The notes beneath the pieces were generated by a model. It saw only the letters and a program-made list of their open reading frames with translations. It was not told where the DNA came from and did not search any database. A program made the position numbers and the translations under genes. 64,000 nt of DNA. Source: Chrysogorgia sp. JL179-B06 (lineage: Eukaryota; Cnidaria; Anthozoa; Scleralcyonacea; Chrysogorgiidae). The DNA lies in contig JAYKKM010000498.1 in the NCBI GenBank assembly GCA_035772405.1, positions 430,001 to 494,000 of the forward strand, in the 5' to 3' direction. Shown one piece after another: positions 22,221 to 33,640 of the stretch. Each line of letters starts with the position of its first letter. The stretch's first letter is position 1.

Positions 22221-22237
22221 TCCCACTTCTGACACCA
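22221..22237 (-). promoter_or_regulatory. Primer-binding site
   Basis: TGGTGTCAGAAGTGGGA on the minus strand, directly following the 5' LTR. This is a typical tRNA-primed PBS; the exact tRNA is not assigned. Confidence 0.7.
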
Positions 22238-22419
22238 TGTTTCGTGGTATCGAAACACTGACAATGTTGTAGATCTCTTGCTTTATTTAACTACATATAA
22301 GCTTATAATGCACAAAATGATCTCTATCGTACTCTAGACGCTTATCTATCTCATAAGTCTTGTTTATCTATATCATGCGGTTGATCACGTGCATGAACTA
22401 TCATGTGCATATCGTAACA
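22238..22419 (-). repeat. 5' LTR of the Gypsy element
   Basis: 182 bp; on the minus strand it starts TGTTACGATATGCAC and ends ACCACGAAACA. Confidence 0.9.
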
Positions 22420-23040
22420 CGTTCTACCAAATAAAATGTTATACGATTGTAGGGTTTTGCAATATCCTCTTTATATTTATCAAGTTGGAATAACTGGGTA
22501 CGGTCCCCTGGTAATGTCAAGACTTTAGTCCTATCAGGATACAATAATGCATAATTTTCGGATCTATCGAAATTTCGATCATGGGCAGCATGTTTCTCAA
22601 TACTTTTATGCAAGAGATCTACCGTTCTCATATTCACAGGAACACGAACCCGCATTCCTTTACCTTTGCTCGGCTTTAACTCCCCTTTTGACAACTTCAT
22701 CACTCCAATATTAACTAGGACTTCCTTTGGGGGTTTATATTTATTTTTCTTCGCTGTTGAACCACAAGACTGATTGGCACCTTTCTCATTTTTGCATGAA
22801 GCAATATCTCTCTTGAACTCTTCGAACGATATTGGCTTTTTAGTTTCCTTCTCAAACGATCCGTTTAATGTTGCACCACAAACATGGCAAAACTTAAATT
22901 GCTGTAGCACATCGGCCCTACACTTATGGCACTTCATTGAACTCCGTCATGTCAAAAATACATAACTTTAATTAATGGTCGTGTAATACTTCATGTTAGC
23001 ATTTTATGTTTTTACTGTGTTTGTTTTGTTCATGCACTTT

Positions 23041-23480
23041 CAGATCTCTACAAAAATTACAAAATAGAGCTGCCAGCCTGCCAGGGTGATTATGGGTCGT
23101 AAAAACATACATGGTCAGTCCGAAATTGCCCTGAATGAGCTTGGATGGAAACATTTGGACGAACGTAGGTCACATTTTGTAGCCAGACTAATGTACAAAA
23201 TTACGTATGATTTAGCACCAAAATCACTTACTGAGATTTTTCGTAAATCAAATGCGTCTCTCCAATACAACCTGCGGGGTTCTTTCACTAAATTTCATTT
23301 GCCACAACCAAGGACTGAATACCTCAAAAAGAGTCTGAGTTATAGAGGGGAACATTTGTGGAACAGCCTCTCAACCGAATTAAGAAATAAAGATTCATTG
23401 CATTCTTTTAATAGTATCATTTCTTCAACTGGTCGTTCATGATGTCTGTGGCTTAACTGATCTCACCTGCTTATATTTTG
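23041..23480 (+). mobile_element. LINE 3' end fragment
   Basis: Plus strand LQKLQNRAAS, a one-base shift, then RVIMG, ELGWKHLDERRSHFVARLMY and HLWNSLSTELRNKDSLHSFN: the C-terminal tail of a CR1-like RT protein, ending at 23440. AT-rich 3' sequence follows. Confidence 0.7.
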
Positions 23481-23888
23481 ATTTTAACTTAGATTGTACA
23501 TATTTGTTAAACTATTTTATTGTATTTTGTTAGTTTAGATATTTATTGTAATTAATTGTGGTATTCTTGTAATTTTGTAAAGTTCCACGTGGTTCGCGTG
23601 TGTGTATTGTGTTTTGTTCGTGTGTGTATTGTGTTTTGTACTTGTGGGCCACCAGAGTAATGAGAGACAGGAAGACGAGTAGAAACGTGAGCCAACACAA
23701 CACTCAACTGACTATTTATTTACTTCATATATACATTATACATGCTTGTAGATGCAACTGATGTTGGATATTGAACATTTTAATTCTGTTTAAGTACATA
23801 CCGTACAGAAATTTGCTGTTGCAATTATGATTGCCACTGGCTGATTGGCTCGGTGTCTAATGCTGGTGTTCTTCCCCCTCGTAAAGAT

Positions 23889-24096
23889 CAATCAGTAGCT
23901 TGTTGACATTCTTGTTTGACTGCAGGCCAATTGGCACTGTTCTGGTTATACTTATTGACAAATAACTCCTTTGTACCATAAGAGTAAAAGTTGTGCTTAT
24001 GGGCGCCAAGTGCACTTAATGCAGCTAGCAATGCCATAGTCTTGCCAGTACCTGAGAAGCCAAAAGCAACTATTACAGGAGAGTTCTTTAAAACAT
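23889..24096 (-). pseudogene. P-loop ATPase fragment
   Basis: A 68-codon open minus stretch without a start codon, ending at TGA 23889-23891. It contains a textbook Walker A (AFGFSGTGKTMALLAALSAL) and then HNFYSYGTKELFVNKYNQNS. It resembles uncharacterised P-loop proteins of cnidarians and sponges (DUF927-like in my memory, unverified). A frame change near the end leads into LIDLYEGEE in another frame. Neither the Walker B segment nor other domains were seen nearby. Confidence 0.4.
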
Positions 24097-24862
24097 CAAT
24101 AATTGTCTAATAGTGCATTGACATATTGCTGCTGCACCTAACATTAGTATGTGGCTGAAGGTGTTATGCTCCATAAGTGCGAACAACTGCAGAATTAGAG
24201 GCTACAAGGACAATGGCAATAGTGGACTTACCACCTTGCATCTGCTATTAAGTGGAGCGATACGTGGTTGCTGATTTAAGTTTGACAACCATATATAATT
24301 GCTTGTCGATTAAGCCATCAACATTCCATCTTGGTCGATGAAGCATTCATTATTTATTCATTTTATTCTCGTTTCCCCATGATAGCTGCTATCTCTTTTC
24401 TGGAAACGGTGTCACTTCTCTTATTTCCCTATCTCATTTAGGGAGCAAGTGAAGTTACCTCCTCCATAAGTCACACTCAGCATTTTGAGGAAATTGTGCT
24501 TCGTGTTTGTTGAATCCATTCTGAAAAAGGCCCTCCTAAACATGGAAGGGGATGACGTTAAAATTCGGCCTGTATTTTTACCACACGCCCACCATAGCTG
24601 AATCGAGAGCTATAGAGTCAACAATTTTACTCGTTGCAATCTTCGATTTTTGTTTGAGGAAACCTTATTCTTAACATTGCATTGTAATTTCCTTGAGATT
24701 TTCGCCACTGATATGGCATAGGAACCAGGGGGCAAGGGGGGCGGGCAGCGCCCCCTAAAAAGCATGAGTTTTTGTGTGTGATCATTTCAGCTTTATTCTT
24801 TCATATCTACTTTGTGGCAGTGTAAGCATTGTTTCTATTTCTCACCACAAAATCGTAGCAAG

Positions 24863-25180
24863 ATGGCGGTCATGCAATTTGTAGCTCCGACAATAATTTT
24901 CTTATTGGGTTGTTTACTGCAACGAAAACTTGGAAACGACGAAGCAAATAGTTACTCTTATACCAAGGATGTCCCTGGCTTTGAATTTAGCTTCCAATTG
25001 GCCCAAGAAAGAAGATTATCTGGTCATGAAGTGCTGAACAAGTTTTATCGAACGACTGCAATTGGTAAGAATAAACATCAATTCCTTTACCTACTGCTGT
25101 TGCTTGGAGGGGATATCGAACAGAACCCTGGTACAGATCACACGCAGCGGTGTGGAATATGTTCAGACTTTATAATGTAA
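24863..25180 (+). CDS. LINE N-terminal module: hydrophobic leader and 2A-like motif
   Basis: From the ATG at 24863 (AAGATGG context) the protein begins MAVMQFVAPTIIFLLGCLLQ, a signal-peptide-like leader. About 80 residues on comes LLLLLGGDIEQNPGT. The ribosome-skipping 2A consensus is D(V/I)ExNPGP; here all positions match except the last Pro, which is Thr. RCGICSDF, the first PHD ligands, follows directly before a frame change at about 25160-25178. Confidence 0.65.
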   Translation: MAVMQFVAPTIIFLLGCLLQRKLGNDEANSYSYTKDVPGFEFSFQLAQERRLSGHEVLNKFYRTTAIGKNKHQFLYLLLLLGGDIEQNPGTDHTQRCGICSDFIM

Positions 25181-26242
25181 ATCAGTCGGGAATAAATTGC
25201 TTAGAATGTGATGTTTGGTTTCATTCGAACGGCTGTGAGTTTGATAACGATACGCATGATATACTGTCTGGCTCATCGCTTATATGGTTGTGTCCTAGTT
25301 GTGGCTTCTCGAACTTTATGAAATCGTTTTTAAATGAATCAATTGAATCTCTAGCTTCTGCCAATGCATTTGCCCCACTTGAGGAAATCTCAATGGATTT
25401 GCAAGATATCCCTGAGACTTTTCACAAACACGGTGGAACGAAATTTCAAAAATATTTTAAAAAGCCTCGAGCGAATAAATGCAAATTAACTGGTTTACTA
25501 GTGAATTGTCAAAGCATAAGAAATAAAGTTGCTGAAATTGAGGCCATTATTGATAAGCATGAACCAGATATTATTATTGGTAACGAGTCTTGGCTTCATT
25601 CTGGTATAACGAGCAATGAAATTTTCCCAGATAACTGCAATATATTTAGGAGACAGAACTACCGACCACCACGGGGGCGTCTTTCAGGCAGTGAAGAAGG
25701 ATATTTTAGTTACTGAATGCCTGGAGTTTGATACCGATTGTGAAATTGTATGGACACAATGCCAAATTAAAAGCCAGAAATCAAAGTCTATTTTCTTTGC
25801 CTCATTCTATCGGCCTAATATGAGCGATATGGTTAGCCTCGATGAACTGAATAATTCTCTTTTCAAACTATCTGATAAACTGAACAATCACCATGTGATA
25901 GTGGCTGGAGATTTCAATGCACCTAATATTGATTGTAAAGATTATGCCCCAGAAAAGACTTCTCTTTATTCTGATAGATTGCTGGAAATTATTAACGAAC
26001 AGGGACTTAACCAAATGGTTAAAGAACCAACAAGGAGTCAGGGAGAGACACATAACATATTGGACATGGTCTTTACGAATAATGAAAACATTATTAATAA
26101 GGTTAAGGTCCTCCCGGGAATTAGTGACCACGATATTGTTTACTTCCAGGTTAATTTGAAATGTAAAAAGAAAAGGCATGTGAAGCATAAAGTCTTCATT
26201 CGGAAACGGGCAGATAAAGAACTAATACAGCAAAAGCTATGA
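25150..26242 (+). pseudogene. LINE PHD finger and AP-type endonuclease
   Basis: 25150 onwards gives the rest of a PHD finger (GINCLECDVWFHSNGC ... LIWLCPSC). The endonuclease then starts with LLVNCQSIRNKVAEIEAII (conserved Asn) and PDIIIGNESWL (conserved Glu). A frame change near 25670 moves to the frame holding FFASFYRPN, VAGDFNAPNIDC (catalytic Asp/Asn) and GISDHDIVYF (catalytic Ser-Asp-His). All EN motifs are present but split over two frames. Confidence 0.75.
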
Positions 26243-26249
26243 GAGTTTG

Positions 26250-27895
26250 CTAATAACTTTGAGTGTTCATTGAAGCACGAATCCCTTGACACTAAGTGGG
26301 ATGCATTCCAACAGGGTATTCAAAACATAATGGACTCTTGTATACCATGCAAATACACATCATCTTGTTATAATTTGCCCTGGTTTAATCGTGTACTTAG
26401 GAGACAAACCCGAGTCAAATAAAAGTTATATAACAAAGCCAAAAAGTCGGGAAAAGAGATTGACTGGATTAAGTTTAAAACGGCTAGGAAACACCTGAGT
26501 AAGAACTTGAAGAGAGCTAGGGATACATATCTGACTGGCTATTTAACTGATACTATGCAAGAAAATCCTAAGGCATTTTGGTCCTACATCAAGAGATTAC
26601 AACAAGACAACCCAGGCGTTGAAGATTTTAGAATGGATAATGAACTCATTAGTGATGCCGGTTTAAAGTCCGAGATACTTAGTAAACAGTTTGCTGTGTT
26701 TTCACGACAGAAAATATCGAGAATATACCAACCCTAGGAAGCAACCTCATGCCTACTATTGGTAATATTATGATTACGGTAAAAGGAGTCGAGAAACAAC
26801 TAGCATCCTTAGACCCAAAGAAGGCAAGTGGACCGCATGGAATTCCATCATGGTTTTTAAAAGAGAATGCAAGCCAAATAGCTCCGATTCTGACAGATAT
26901 ATACCAGGAATCAATTAGTAGCGGAATTTGTCAGGTAAATGGAAAGAAGCTAATGTGTGTGCGGTATTTAAAAAAGGCAAAAAGTGTGATCCGGGAAACT
27001 ATAGGCCGATATCCTTAACCTGCATCGCTAGTAAGATTTTGGAACACATTGTGCATAGTCACCTAATGAAGCACCTCGAAAGGCATGGCATACTCATTGA
27101 TAATCAGCATGGCTTTCGGGCCAAAAGATCCACAGAAACTCAATTGATATGCACTGTTCATGATATTACTCACGCTATTCAACAAAATAAACAAGTAAAC
27201 TTGGCTATTCTAGACTTTTCAAAAGCTTTTGATAAAGTCCCGCACCAGAGATTACTAACAAAGTTGGAATATTATGGGATCCGGGGATCACTTCACGAAT
27301 GGTTTAAGTCATTTCTTATAGATCGAAGTCAAGTTGTGGTATGTGATGGTGCGACATCAACCCCTGTTACAGTTATATCTGGCATGCCGCAAGGCACAGT
27401 CCTTGGTCCTGTTTTGTTTTTACTGTATAAGTTGCCTACAAAAGTCTTGTAAGACCAAAACTTGAATATGCTTCTACAGCACGGGACCTTCACTACAAGA
27501 AAGATGTTGCTGCTGTCGAAAGAGTTTAGGGATCAGCGGCACGTTTCTGTTTAGGAAACTACAATCGATCAGCTAGTGTACCAGCCATGACAAAAGAATT
27601 GGACTGGGATACATTGGAAACAAGAAGGAAATGTATACGCCTAGGTATGATGTATAAGTTAAGTTGTGGTTTACTTAACTTGAACACGAAGAACTTGCTG
27701 ATTCCGAGTCAAGAATCAAGAACACGAAACAGTCATATATTTAAGTATAGAGTACCTCGATACACTAAGGATATTTTTAAATATTCTTTTTATCCTAGAA
27801 CATTAACTGAGTGGAGGAACAGTCTTCCTAAGGAAATAATCTTATCAGAGACTTTGGATGTTTTTAAGAGTAAACTTAAGAATTACATTAAGTAA
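26250..27895 (+). pseudogene. LINE reverse transcriptase with palm deletion
   Basis: Motifs in order: LDPKKASGPHGIPSWFLKE, NYRPISLTCIASKILE (after a shift near 26930), HGFRAKRSTETQL, LAILDFSKAFDKVPHQRL (motif A) and GMPQGTVLGPVLFLLY (motif B). Immediately after motif B the frame stops, and sequence resumes at the thumb (RPKLEYAST, then WDTLETRRKCIRLGMMYKL, FYPRTLTEWRNSLPKEI). The YADD catalytic box is deleted, so the RT cannot work. Confidence 0.8.
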
Positions 27896-27959
27896 TTTTT
27901 TTATATATATATTTTTTTACATAGTTAGGTTAGAAACTGTATTTTGTATTGTCATAGTT

Positions 27960-29600
27960 GGTGTGATAATCGTCCGATTTTTACCGACTTAAAATGTAGA
28001 TGTAGTTGCGATACTAATTATTTTGATGATTTTGCAATAATATAAATGTTAGTTAATGTTTGTCAACTGTGATTGTACAATTTCTGTGTCTCAAACGTAT
28101 TATAATAAATAATTAATATAATATTACTTTCAAAATTATTAGCCAGGCAATAATTTTGGTATATTTTTGCTAAAATTCAAGGTAGAAAATCAAATATTCT
28201 GTAATTACTGCAATACTGCTGCTTATGATGTTGCTTATGATCATAATATTTTGTTGTAAAACTGACCCCAAAATGCACTAAATCGCGTTTCATTGAGATA
28301 GAAATCAAAAAATTTCCAGTGGAGAATGCCCCGGACCCTCCTACAGGGTTCTCGCACCTTCAGCGCTAGGCCTGAAACATCTTCCTACGTCCCTGACTGA
28401 CATAATGACACATGGAATATACTTTATCTGCAATCAGTACAAAGTGATTGTCAATAGTATAAATGGTGCGCATAACTAAAACCCAGTTTTCCTGAAGTCT
28501 GGTCATATTTTACGATGCTTTAACACAGCATTCCAATGCATATTATTAGGCACAAGATTAAAGCAGAATACTTTTACTGACATTTTCAAGAAGACAGAAT
28601 AAATAGATGATTATTAGCGCTGTATACATTTCCTACTCTATTAGATGAAATGCTTCAGATGTATGACAGTGTGCGAAACTGGCCATCTGTAACCGCATTT
28701 TATGCCTGCCCATATTTATCTTGTATTTGTAGTTTGAGATTAGATTTTTTGATTTTGAGATTAGTTTTTCTAACTACATTTGTAAATGTGACAACTATTT
28801 TGTGTGCAAGAATATGCACTGAATGAAGTGTTAAAATTGTACCACGTACAGCTTGTTAGGGAAAATAGTATTTAATTATCCATGCTATTGAACAGGAAAT
28901 GACAAAACAACAATCGCTCTGTTAGTGTCAAAAAGGGGCAACTTGTTTCCGCATTTAACATGTCACTCATTGCTGTGCAGCTGGTCACAAAGTGCTTTTA
29001 ATATCAGTACGACAGTTTGGGTGACAGTTGGCATCACAGAAACAGTCATCACTGACAAAGACTGGCTCTTTGATAATTGTGTAGGTATGTATGTATGGCA
29101 ATTCAGCGCCAAGATAGATATTTTAGTGGGAATTTAAGAATATAAGTAAAACAATTCCAAAAAATATACAAAAAATTTCAGTGTGTTGTAGCTGTCAATA
29201 ATTATAATGCACCTCAACCAACATAACTTCATGGATGTAGTGCATAAATGAAAACTCGACAAATCGAATTTCGGCCAGATAGCTGTGGCCAAACGTTTGG
29301 TTTCCTTTAGTAGTTTTTGTTGCTACAAATTTTAAAAGGTTGTTATTTATTGATGGACAATCATTGTGGATAATGTATCAACAAAATTGCACATAATGTA
29401 CCTGTTTGCAGTTAAATGGTCTGCAGTACACAAGAATACAAGATTCTTTAATTCAGATGATTCTTTGCTTTGGCCTGTTCAGAATGCAAGCGGTGTCGTT
29501 TACTCGCCAGCTTTTTCATTCCAATTTGATGAAGGTGCATCTGAAAATGTGAAAAATCGCAAAGTTTAACATTACAAACTGTTATATACTAGGAGTAATC
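27960..29600. other. No gene seen
   Basis: AT-rich sequence with short chance frames only. A GC-richer patch at 28318-28395 (GGACCCTCCTACAGGGTTC) may be an old repeat end. Confidence 0.4.
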
Positions 29601-29619
29601 AAAGATTAAATAAGTGTGT

Positions 29620-30070
29620 CCGAAACACGTAAATATTTTGTGTATATATACAGCCCTCGAAAACCGCCAAAATTGAGGTTGGCAAAAAAATGCCGACCTA
29701 AATCTGATGTAGGTCGGCACGTCTCAGCATTTTTTAAAATCTGAAAAAATCGAGCCAGGAAAAAATCGTCCTTTGTGATGGAGCTCATCCGCTGGTCAAG
29801 TGAGACTTCCAACTGCTGAACAATCTTGCGAAATTCGCGAAGACACTGACGTGCAGCAGCCTCCGTACTTCCCTTGACCAAATAGCCCTGAAACATATAA
29901 TTTTCGACATTTTCGGTGGCAACCGAGCGTAAACTTCTTTCACGAAACAGGTCGGCAACTTCACGATTTATCGAAGAGAGAAACGACGAACAGACTGGGA
30001 AAATATCCACCGCTCGAATACTTCGGCACCATTTTCATCAAGCAACTTCCTTAGCTTTTTTACTGTTTTT
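29620..30070 (-). pseudogene. Possible hAT-related coding scrap
   Basis: The minus frame 30010-29606 encodes VADLFRERSLRSVATENVEN and a helical segment (RQCLREFRKIVQQLEVSLDQ). A short piece upstream in another frame reads KKLRKLLDENGAEVFERW. The left end of the stretch is CAGCCCTCGAAAACCGCC at 29651, a hAT-like terminus, but the inverted partner was not found. Low certainty. Confidence 0.25.
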
Positions 30071-30765
30071 TGTGCAGATGAACAAAGTGTGATCAGATCA
30101 GGCAAAATCAGTTGTGAATATATAGAATAATACCCGTCAATTTTTAAACCTTACACCGAAGTATGTTTGGTTAATCGAGGTACGAATCGAATTCTATAAT
30201 CGCTGACTTTTTAACAGCTATCAGCACCAACAAAATTCTTTCTTTGGCCGAATTTTTGAGGTACGAATGTTGAGTTAAGGTGTATTTATTATTTTGGTAT
30301 TTGGAATTTCGACTTCGCATAACATATAACAACACGAATACAAAAAATGCATGTATATACATATAGCCAGAATAGATACTGATGACAACAATCCAATGTT
30401 TTGTTATCATTACTTCAAACTGAAACTGGAAAAAGCCAGATCTCTTTCATTTTTACTCAAATCAAATACACAATTTATCAATTTCTCTTACTTTGCTTCT
30501 ATTGTTATGCGGTATCCACAGTAATATTGTCCTCTTGGTTGTTTATGAATCCCAACACATCCCCAATGATGCCATTTTTCACAGGTGTTACACAATATCC
30601 AAGGCATTGCATTTCGCATCCCACTTTTGTCCCACATGCTGGCTGGTTTCTTTTCCCTTTTCTTTACAGCGACATATATAGTTTTCCTTGTTGATTTGCT
30701 TTACACTCCAGTGGTCTATCTCCTTTTGACCTTTCTGTTTTTTCTTTTTCCTCCATTATACTCTC

Positions 30766-31932
30766 CTACAGCGCTGCTCGTTTTCCCACCCTTTTGCTCT
30801 TGCCTATTGGTTCACAATTGATGCAGAAACTACCATCGAGAATTTCTGAGTAGGTCAGCCATGCAAAATCCTTCAACCATTGATGCTGGAACTTCCTACC
30901 CTTTGCATTTACTGGAAATATATATGTTGGCTCTGGTCTCCAGACATTGGACAAAAGATGGTACTTCTGCTGGTCAGTTAAAGAAGATGCAGAGTTGACA
31001 AAATTTCCAACATCCTAAGGGAAACGATGTGTTGGAATCAATGGACGTTGTAGCACTGTCCCGTTCTTCTACTATTGAGAGGCTAATGGAAGATTCCTGC
31101 TGATTTGGAATTTTTACTGGTATTGGTGGATGGCAAACCTCATCAGTGATTTTCCTTTTCTTCAAAAACACTTTGTCAATGAGGGTTTGTTTTAACACGC
31201 CTCTTCTGCTTGGGATGACAGGTCTTGTTGCATTTATGTGAGGTGTAATCTGCTCTGGCAAAGGATGGGTCTTGTTTCTATTATTGGAATTTATGGTAAT
31301 AGACGTTTCAGCAATCGTAGATAAATCAGGACAAAACTTAGGAAGCTCTGGAGTAATGTGATTTGCACTTGTACAAACAGAAGGACTTGGCTTACAGAGG
31401 GCAACATAATGATTTTTGTCTTGAGGGATCTCTTTGGTTTCAACAAAATTTATAGGTAAAACAGCACATCGGAAAATATGAAGTCAGTCCGTCTCCAGAT
31501 CAGCAGCAGTCGACCATTCTCTTGGGTAAATGGTGCAGTTGAAAAACAGTGATAATCTCGAATCTACTGATTTACCAATTGGATAATAGGATTCAATTGG
31601 TAGCTTCATAATGCTTGATAGTGCAAACACACACACACAAATGAAGAATAATGGTAATTATTAGCATTATTAACAGCTTCAGCTAGAATGGATGAACATG
31701 GGTTTTCTTTTGTTAAACTACCAAAAGCCGCATCAGATAAACACACAGAAAAGGCATTCCCTTTGTTGTTAAAAGCACCATTGCTTTGCTGCTGCTCAAC
31801 CAAAGGATGGGAGGAATAGTAAGGAGCATTCATATACATTTCAATGCTCGTTAGGCAACGGAGATAAATAGCCATGGTCTCACTGGCAGTAATGGCCAAA
31901 GAACAAGCATTTGTATAAACAATTACCATCAC
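30766..31932 (-). pseudogene. Vertnin-like region followed by a TTF-type zinc finger (hAT/ZMYM-like N-terminus)
   Basis: Reading leftwards: AIYLRCLTSIEMYMNAPYYS, SDAAFGSL and ILAEAVNNANNYHYSSF (31932-31640), a frame break at an (AC)n run at 31624-31640, then KLPIESYYPIGKSVDSRLSL and ETKEIPQDKNHYVAL (31600-31380). A basic Ser/Pro-rich linker follows (31261-31030), a shift at about 31017, DVGNFVNSASSLTDQQKYHL, and RRFQ-type TTF finger residues (YIFPVNAKGRKFQHQWLKDF, DGSFCINC) to 30800. The first part recalls vertnin-like proteins and the second the TTF zinc finger of hAT/ZMYM1-like proteins. No transposase core follows except the doubtful scrap at 29.6-30.1 kb. At least two frame changes and one stop, so probably dead. 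Confidence 0.5.
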
Positions 31933-32066
31933 CAGTAGTTCTAGAGCGAGGAGGCATTAGAAGATCAAAGAAAATAATTAATGATTTTTCAACCACTAAT
32001 GATTTTACTTACAGTATAACTTGTTAAACACTAGTCTACACAGCTAAAAGTCTTAAGTATACCATA

Positions 32067-32417
32067 CAGTAAAAACCCGTGTAATATAAGAACCTAGATT
32101 TTAAGAACCTGTTAGGCTAAGATTTTCCATTTAGACCCTGTGTCTAAAGTTGTATATGTTGTTTTGTTCCATTGAATTTTCACACAGTAAGCTGTAAATT
32201 ACATACAGGATTTGTATTTGCTTAGATTGCAGTCATTTCGAGAAAATTTATGCATAATTTATATCAATAATAGACCACACTTACCAAAACAAAGTTGCTT
32301 TTTCCTCAAGAAAATAGGAACGTTCAACCTGTTTCAGAACCTAAATAGCCTAATTTTGCAGTAAACACCATGCTAACTTGGAAAAATATAGGTTCTTTTT
32401 ATACGTGGTTTTTACTG
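32067..32417. mobile_element. 351-bp MITE, Tc1/mariner-type ends
   Basis: Ends CAGTAAAAACC ... GGTTTTTACTG with TA on both outer sides (32065-32066, 32418-32419). Similarity between the ends extends inward (AAGAACCTA / TAGGTTCTT). It has no coding capacity. A diverged relative is at about 39030-39487. Confidence 0.7.
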
Positions 32418-32429
32418 TATATACAAGAC

Positions 32430-32960
32430 AGGTGAGGTACATGTTATCAGTTTAATCAATAACAATATAATATAATTTTAGACATGTCAATTTATTTTGG
32501 AAATGGTGCATGACTTGATGACTACAAGAACATATCAATCATAACATCTCTGCCAACAGCTGAATCCTCAGACACCAGTCCGCTTCAAGACCACAAATAC
32601 AACTTAAAACCAGACTCACTAGGCAGTGCGTAACTGAACATATGTTTACATGTTAAACACAAATGGACAAAGAATAATAGGATAAATACTGTATAATATG
32701 TTATTGAATGCTGTTGGATGTTCATTATATTTTCTGTCAGTAATGTTATGTTTCGGTGATTGAGAGTTTGGTATTTGTCTCACACAAAATATAATCACTC
32801 GCTCAATTAAAGTTTAAACTGGGTGGCAAGCGACTGGACAGCAAAAATTTAGATTACCATAAGTTAATATTCATGACTTTAGCTGTGTTTATATCGATTA
32901 CATGTTAAATAATTATCATATTATTCATGAGCTATTTAATAAAAAATACATGCGGCAATG
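32430..32960. other. No gene seen
   Basis: AT-rich, non-coding, with no repeat structure that I could define. Confidence 0.4.
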
Positions 32961-33439
32961 CTATTCCTGGCTATTTGGAAATTGAACCTCGCAAATTGGC
33001 ATACGCTCAACTGAGCAACACGACCATCGACAGCTTTCTTCCTCTCCACAAACTATTTGCACGTATTCTTCCCTGAGTAACGATAATTTTTGCTCTTTTT
33101 CTACAGAAGAAAAGCTTCCACCAAGTATATTAAGCAATTGCTGTAAGACATTGTTGGAAGCCATCGTGATTCGAACAGAACTCACAAAATATAGCTCGGC
33201 CGTCACGCAGCCTAAAAAATAAGATCAACCATGGTCTTAAACGAAATTCTTATGCAATAGGCTTGCGATCTGACTGCTGCTCGGGCAAGGTCTCTGATTG
33301 GTTTGCTGCATTATAATACAGGAAACAATCTTAGTGAAAACACAACCGAATAAAAAGCTACATCAAAAAAAAAGAAAACAATGTAACTTTTGATAAACAT
33401 TTAAAAGGAAAGTGTTATAGTGACAGCACCTGAAGCAGC

Positions 33440-33640
33440 CTTGCCCTTTAAATTTTTCCATTCCACATAACCACTTCTCAGGTGACTGTTTCTTCCAACA
33501 ACAATCCAACACACTCTAAATGGTACCGCTTAAAACAATCTGGCGAATCACATTGTATCCATTTAATTTCATTTGAGGGAGGGCACTGACAAGCCAATGA
33601 TTCGCACAATTCCTCTTTTTCGACGTTGGTTTTAAGGCAT
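33440..33640 (-). pseudogene. PHD-finger exon fragment
   Basis: Minus strand LACQCPPSNEIKWIQCDSPD, then CFKRYHLECVGL and, after a one-base shift at about 33480, EKWLCG. This is the Cys4-His-Cys pattern of a PHD finger and resembles the finger at 62.1-62.3 kb (CVGL...WLC). No neighbouring exon was identified. A small Met-started minus frame at 33163-32967 (ASNNVLQQLLNILGGSF) might be an unrelated first exon; its function is unknown. Confidence 0.4.

Larger units (their letters stand above)
17750..22419 (-). mobile_element. Ty3/Gypsy LTR retrotransposon, young but with broken pol
   Basis: About 4.67 kb on the minus strand. The LTRs begin TG and end CA (17750-17939 and 22238-22419), flanked by a 5-bp duplication CGTTC (17745-17749 and 22420-22424). 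A primer-binding site abuts the 5' LTR and a purine tract abuts the 3' LTR. The order gag, protease, RT, RNase H, integrase is that of Ty3/Gypsy; no envelope-like frame was found. The LTRs differ by one substitution, one single-base indel and a 7-bp tandem duplication, which implies recent insertion. Even so, pol is split by about five single-base frame changes and one stop. Confidence 0.92.
17649..22937 (-). pseudogene. Zinc-ribbon protein exon split by the Gypsy insertion
   Basis: An ATG at 22937 opens an open frame with two CxxC pairs (MKCHKCRADVLQQFKFCHVC), a basic linker, then a conserved-looking domain with VLVNIGVMKL, RTVDLLHKSIEKHA, NYALLYPDRTKVLTLPGD and YKEDIAKPYNRITFYLVER. It runs straight into the right LTR at 22419. 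Beyond the left LTR, minus-strand sequence from 17749 down continues in frame with an acidic, Ser-rich tail (NSSDSSDNKGMM, EFIIITPPK) to a probable donor (AAAAG|GTGAAG) at 17649. I recall similar domains in uncharacterised cnidarian proteins, sometimes ahead of HECT domains, but the function is unknown. The insertion should disrupt the transcript unless another allele lacks it. Confidence 0.55.
24720..28000 (+). mobile_element. Decayed LINE with 2A-like motif, PHD finger, endonuclease and deleted RT
   Basis: Pieces of one CR1/L2-type element lie in order on the plus strand: N-terminal module with 2A-like motif (24863-25180), PHD finger and start of endonuclease (25150-25716), rest of endonuclease (25616-26242), RT (26250-27452), and a C-terminal tail (27440-27895). 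Stops at 26240 and 26420, several frame shifts, and a deletion joining RT motif B directly to the thumb show it is dead. The outer limits are approximate. Confidence 0.8.
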
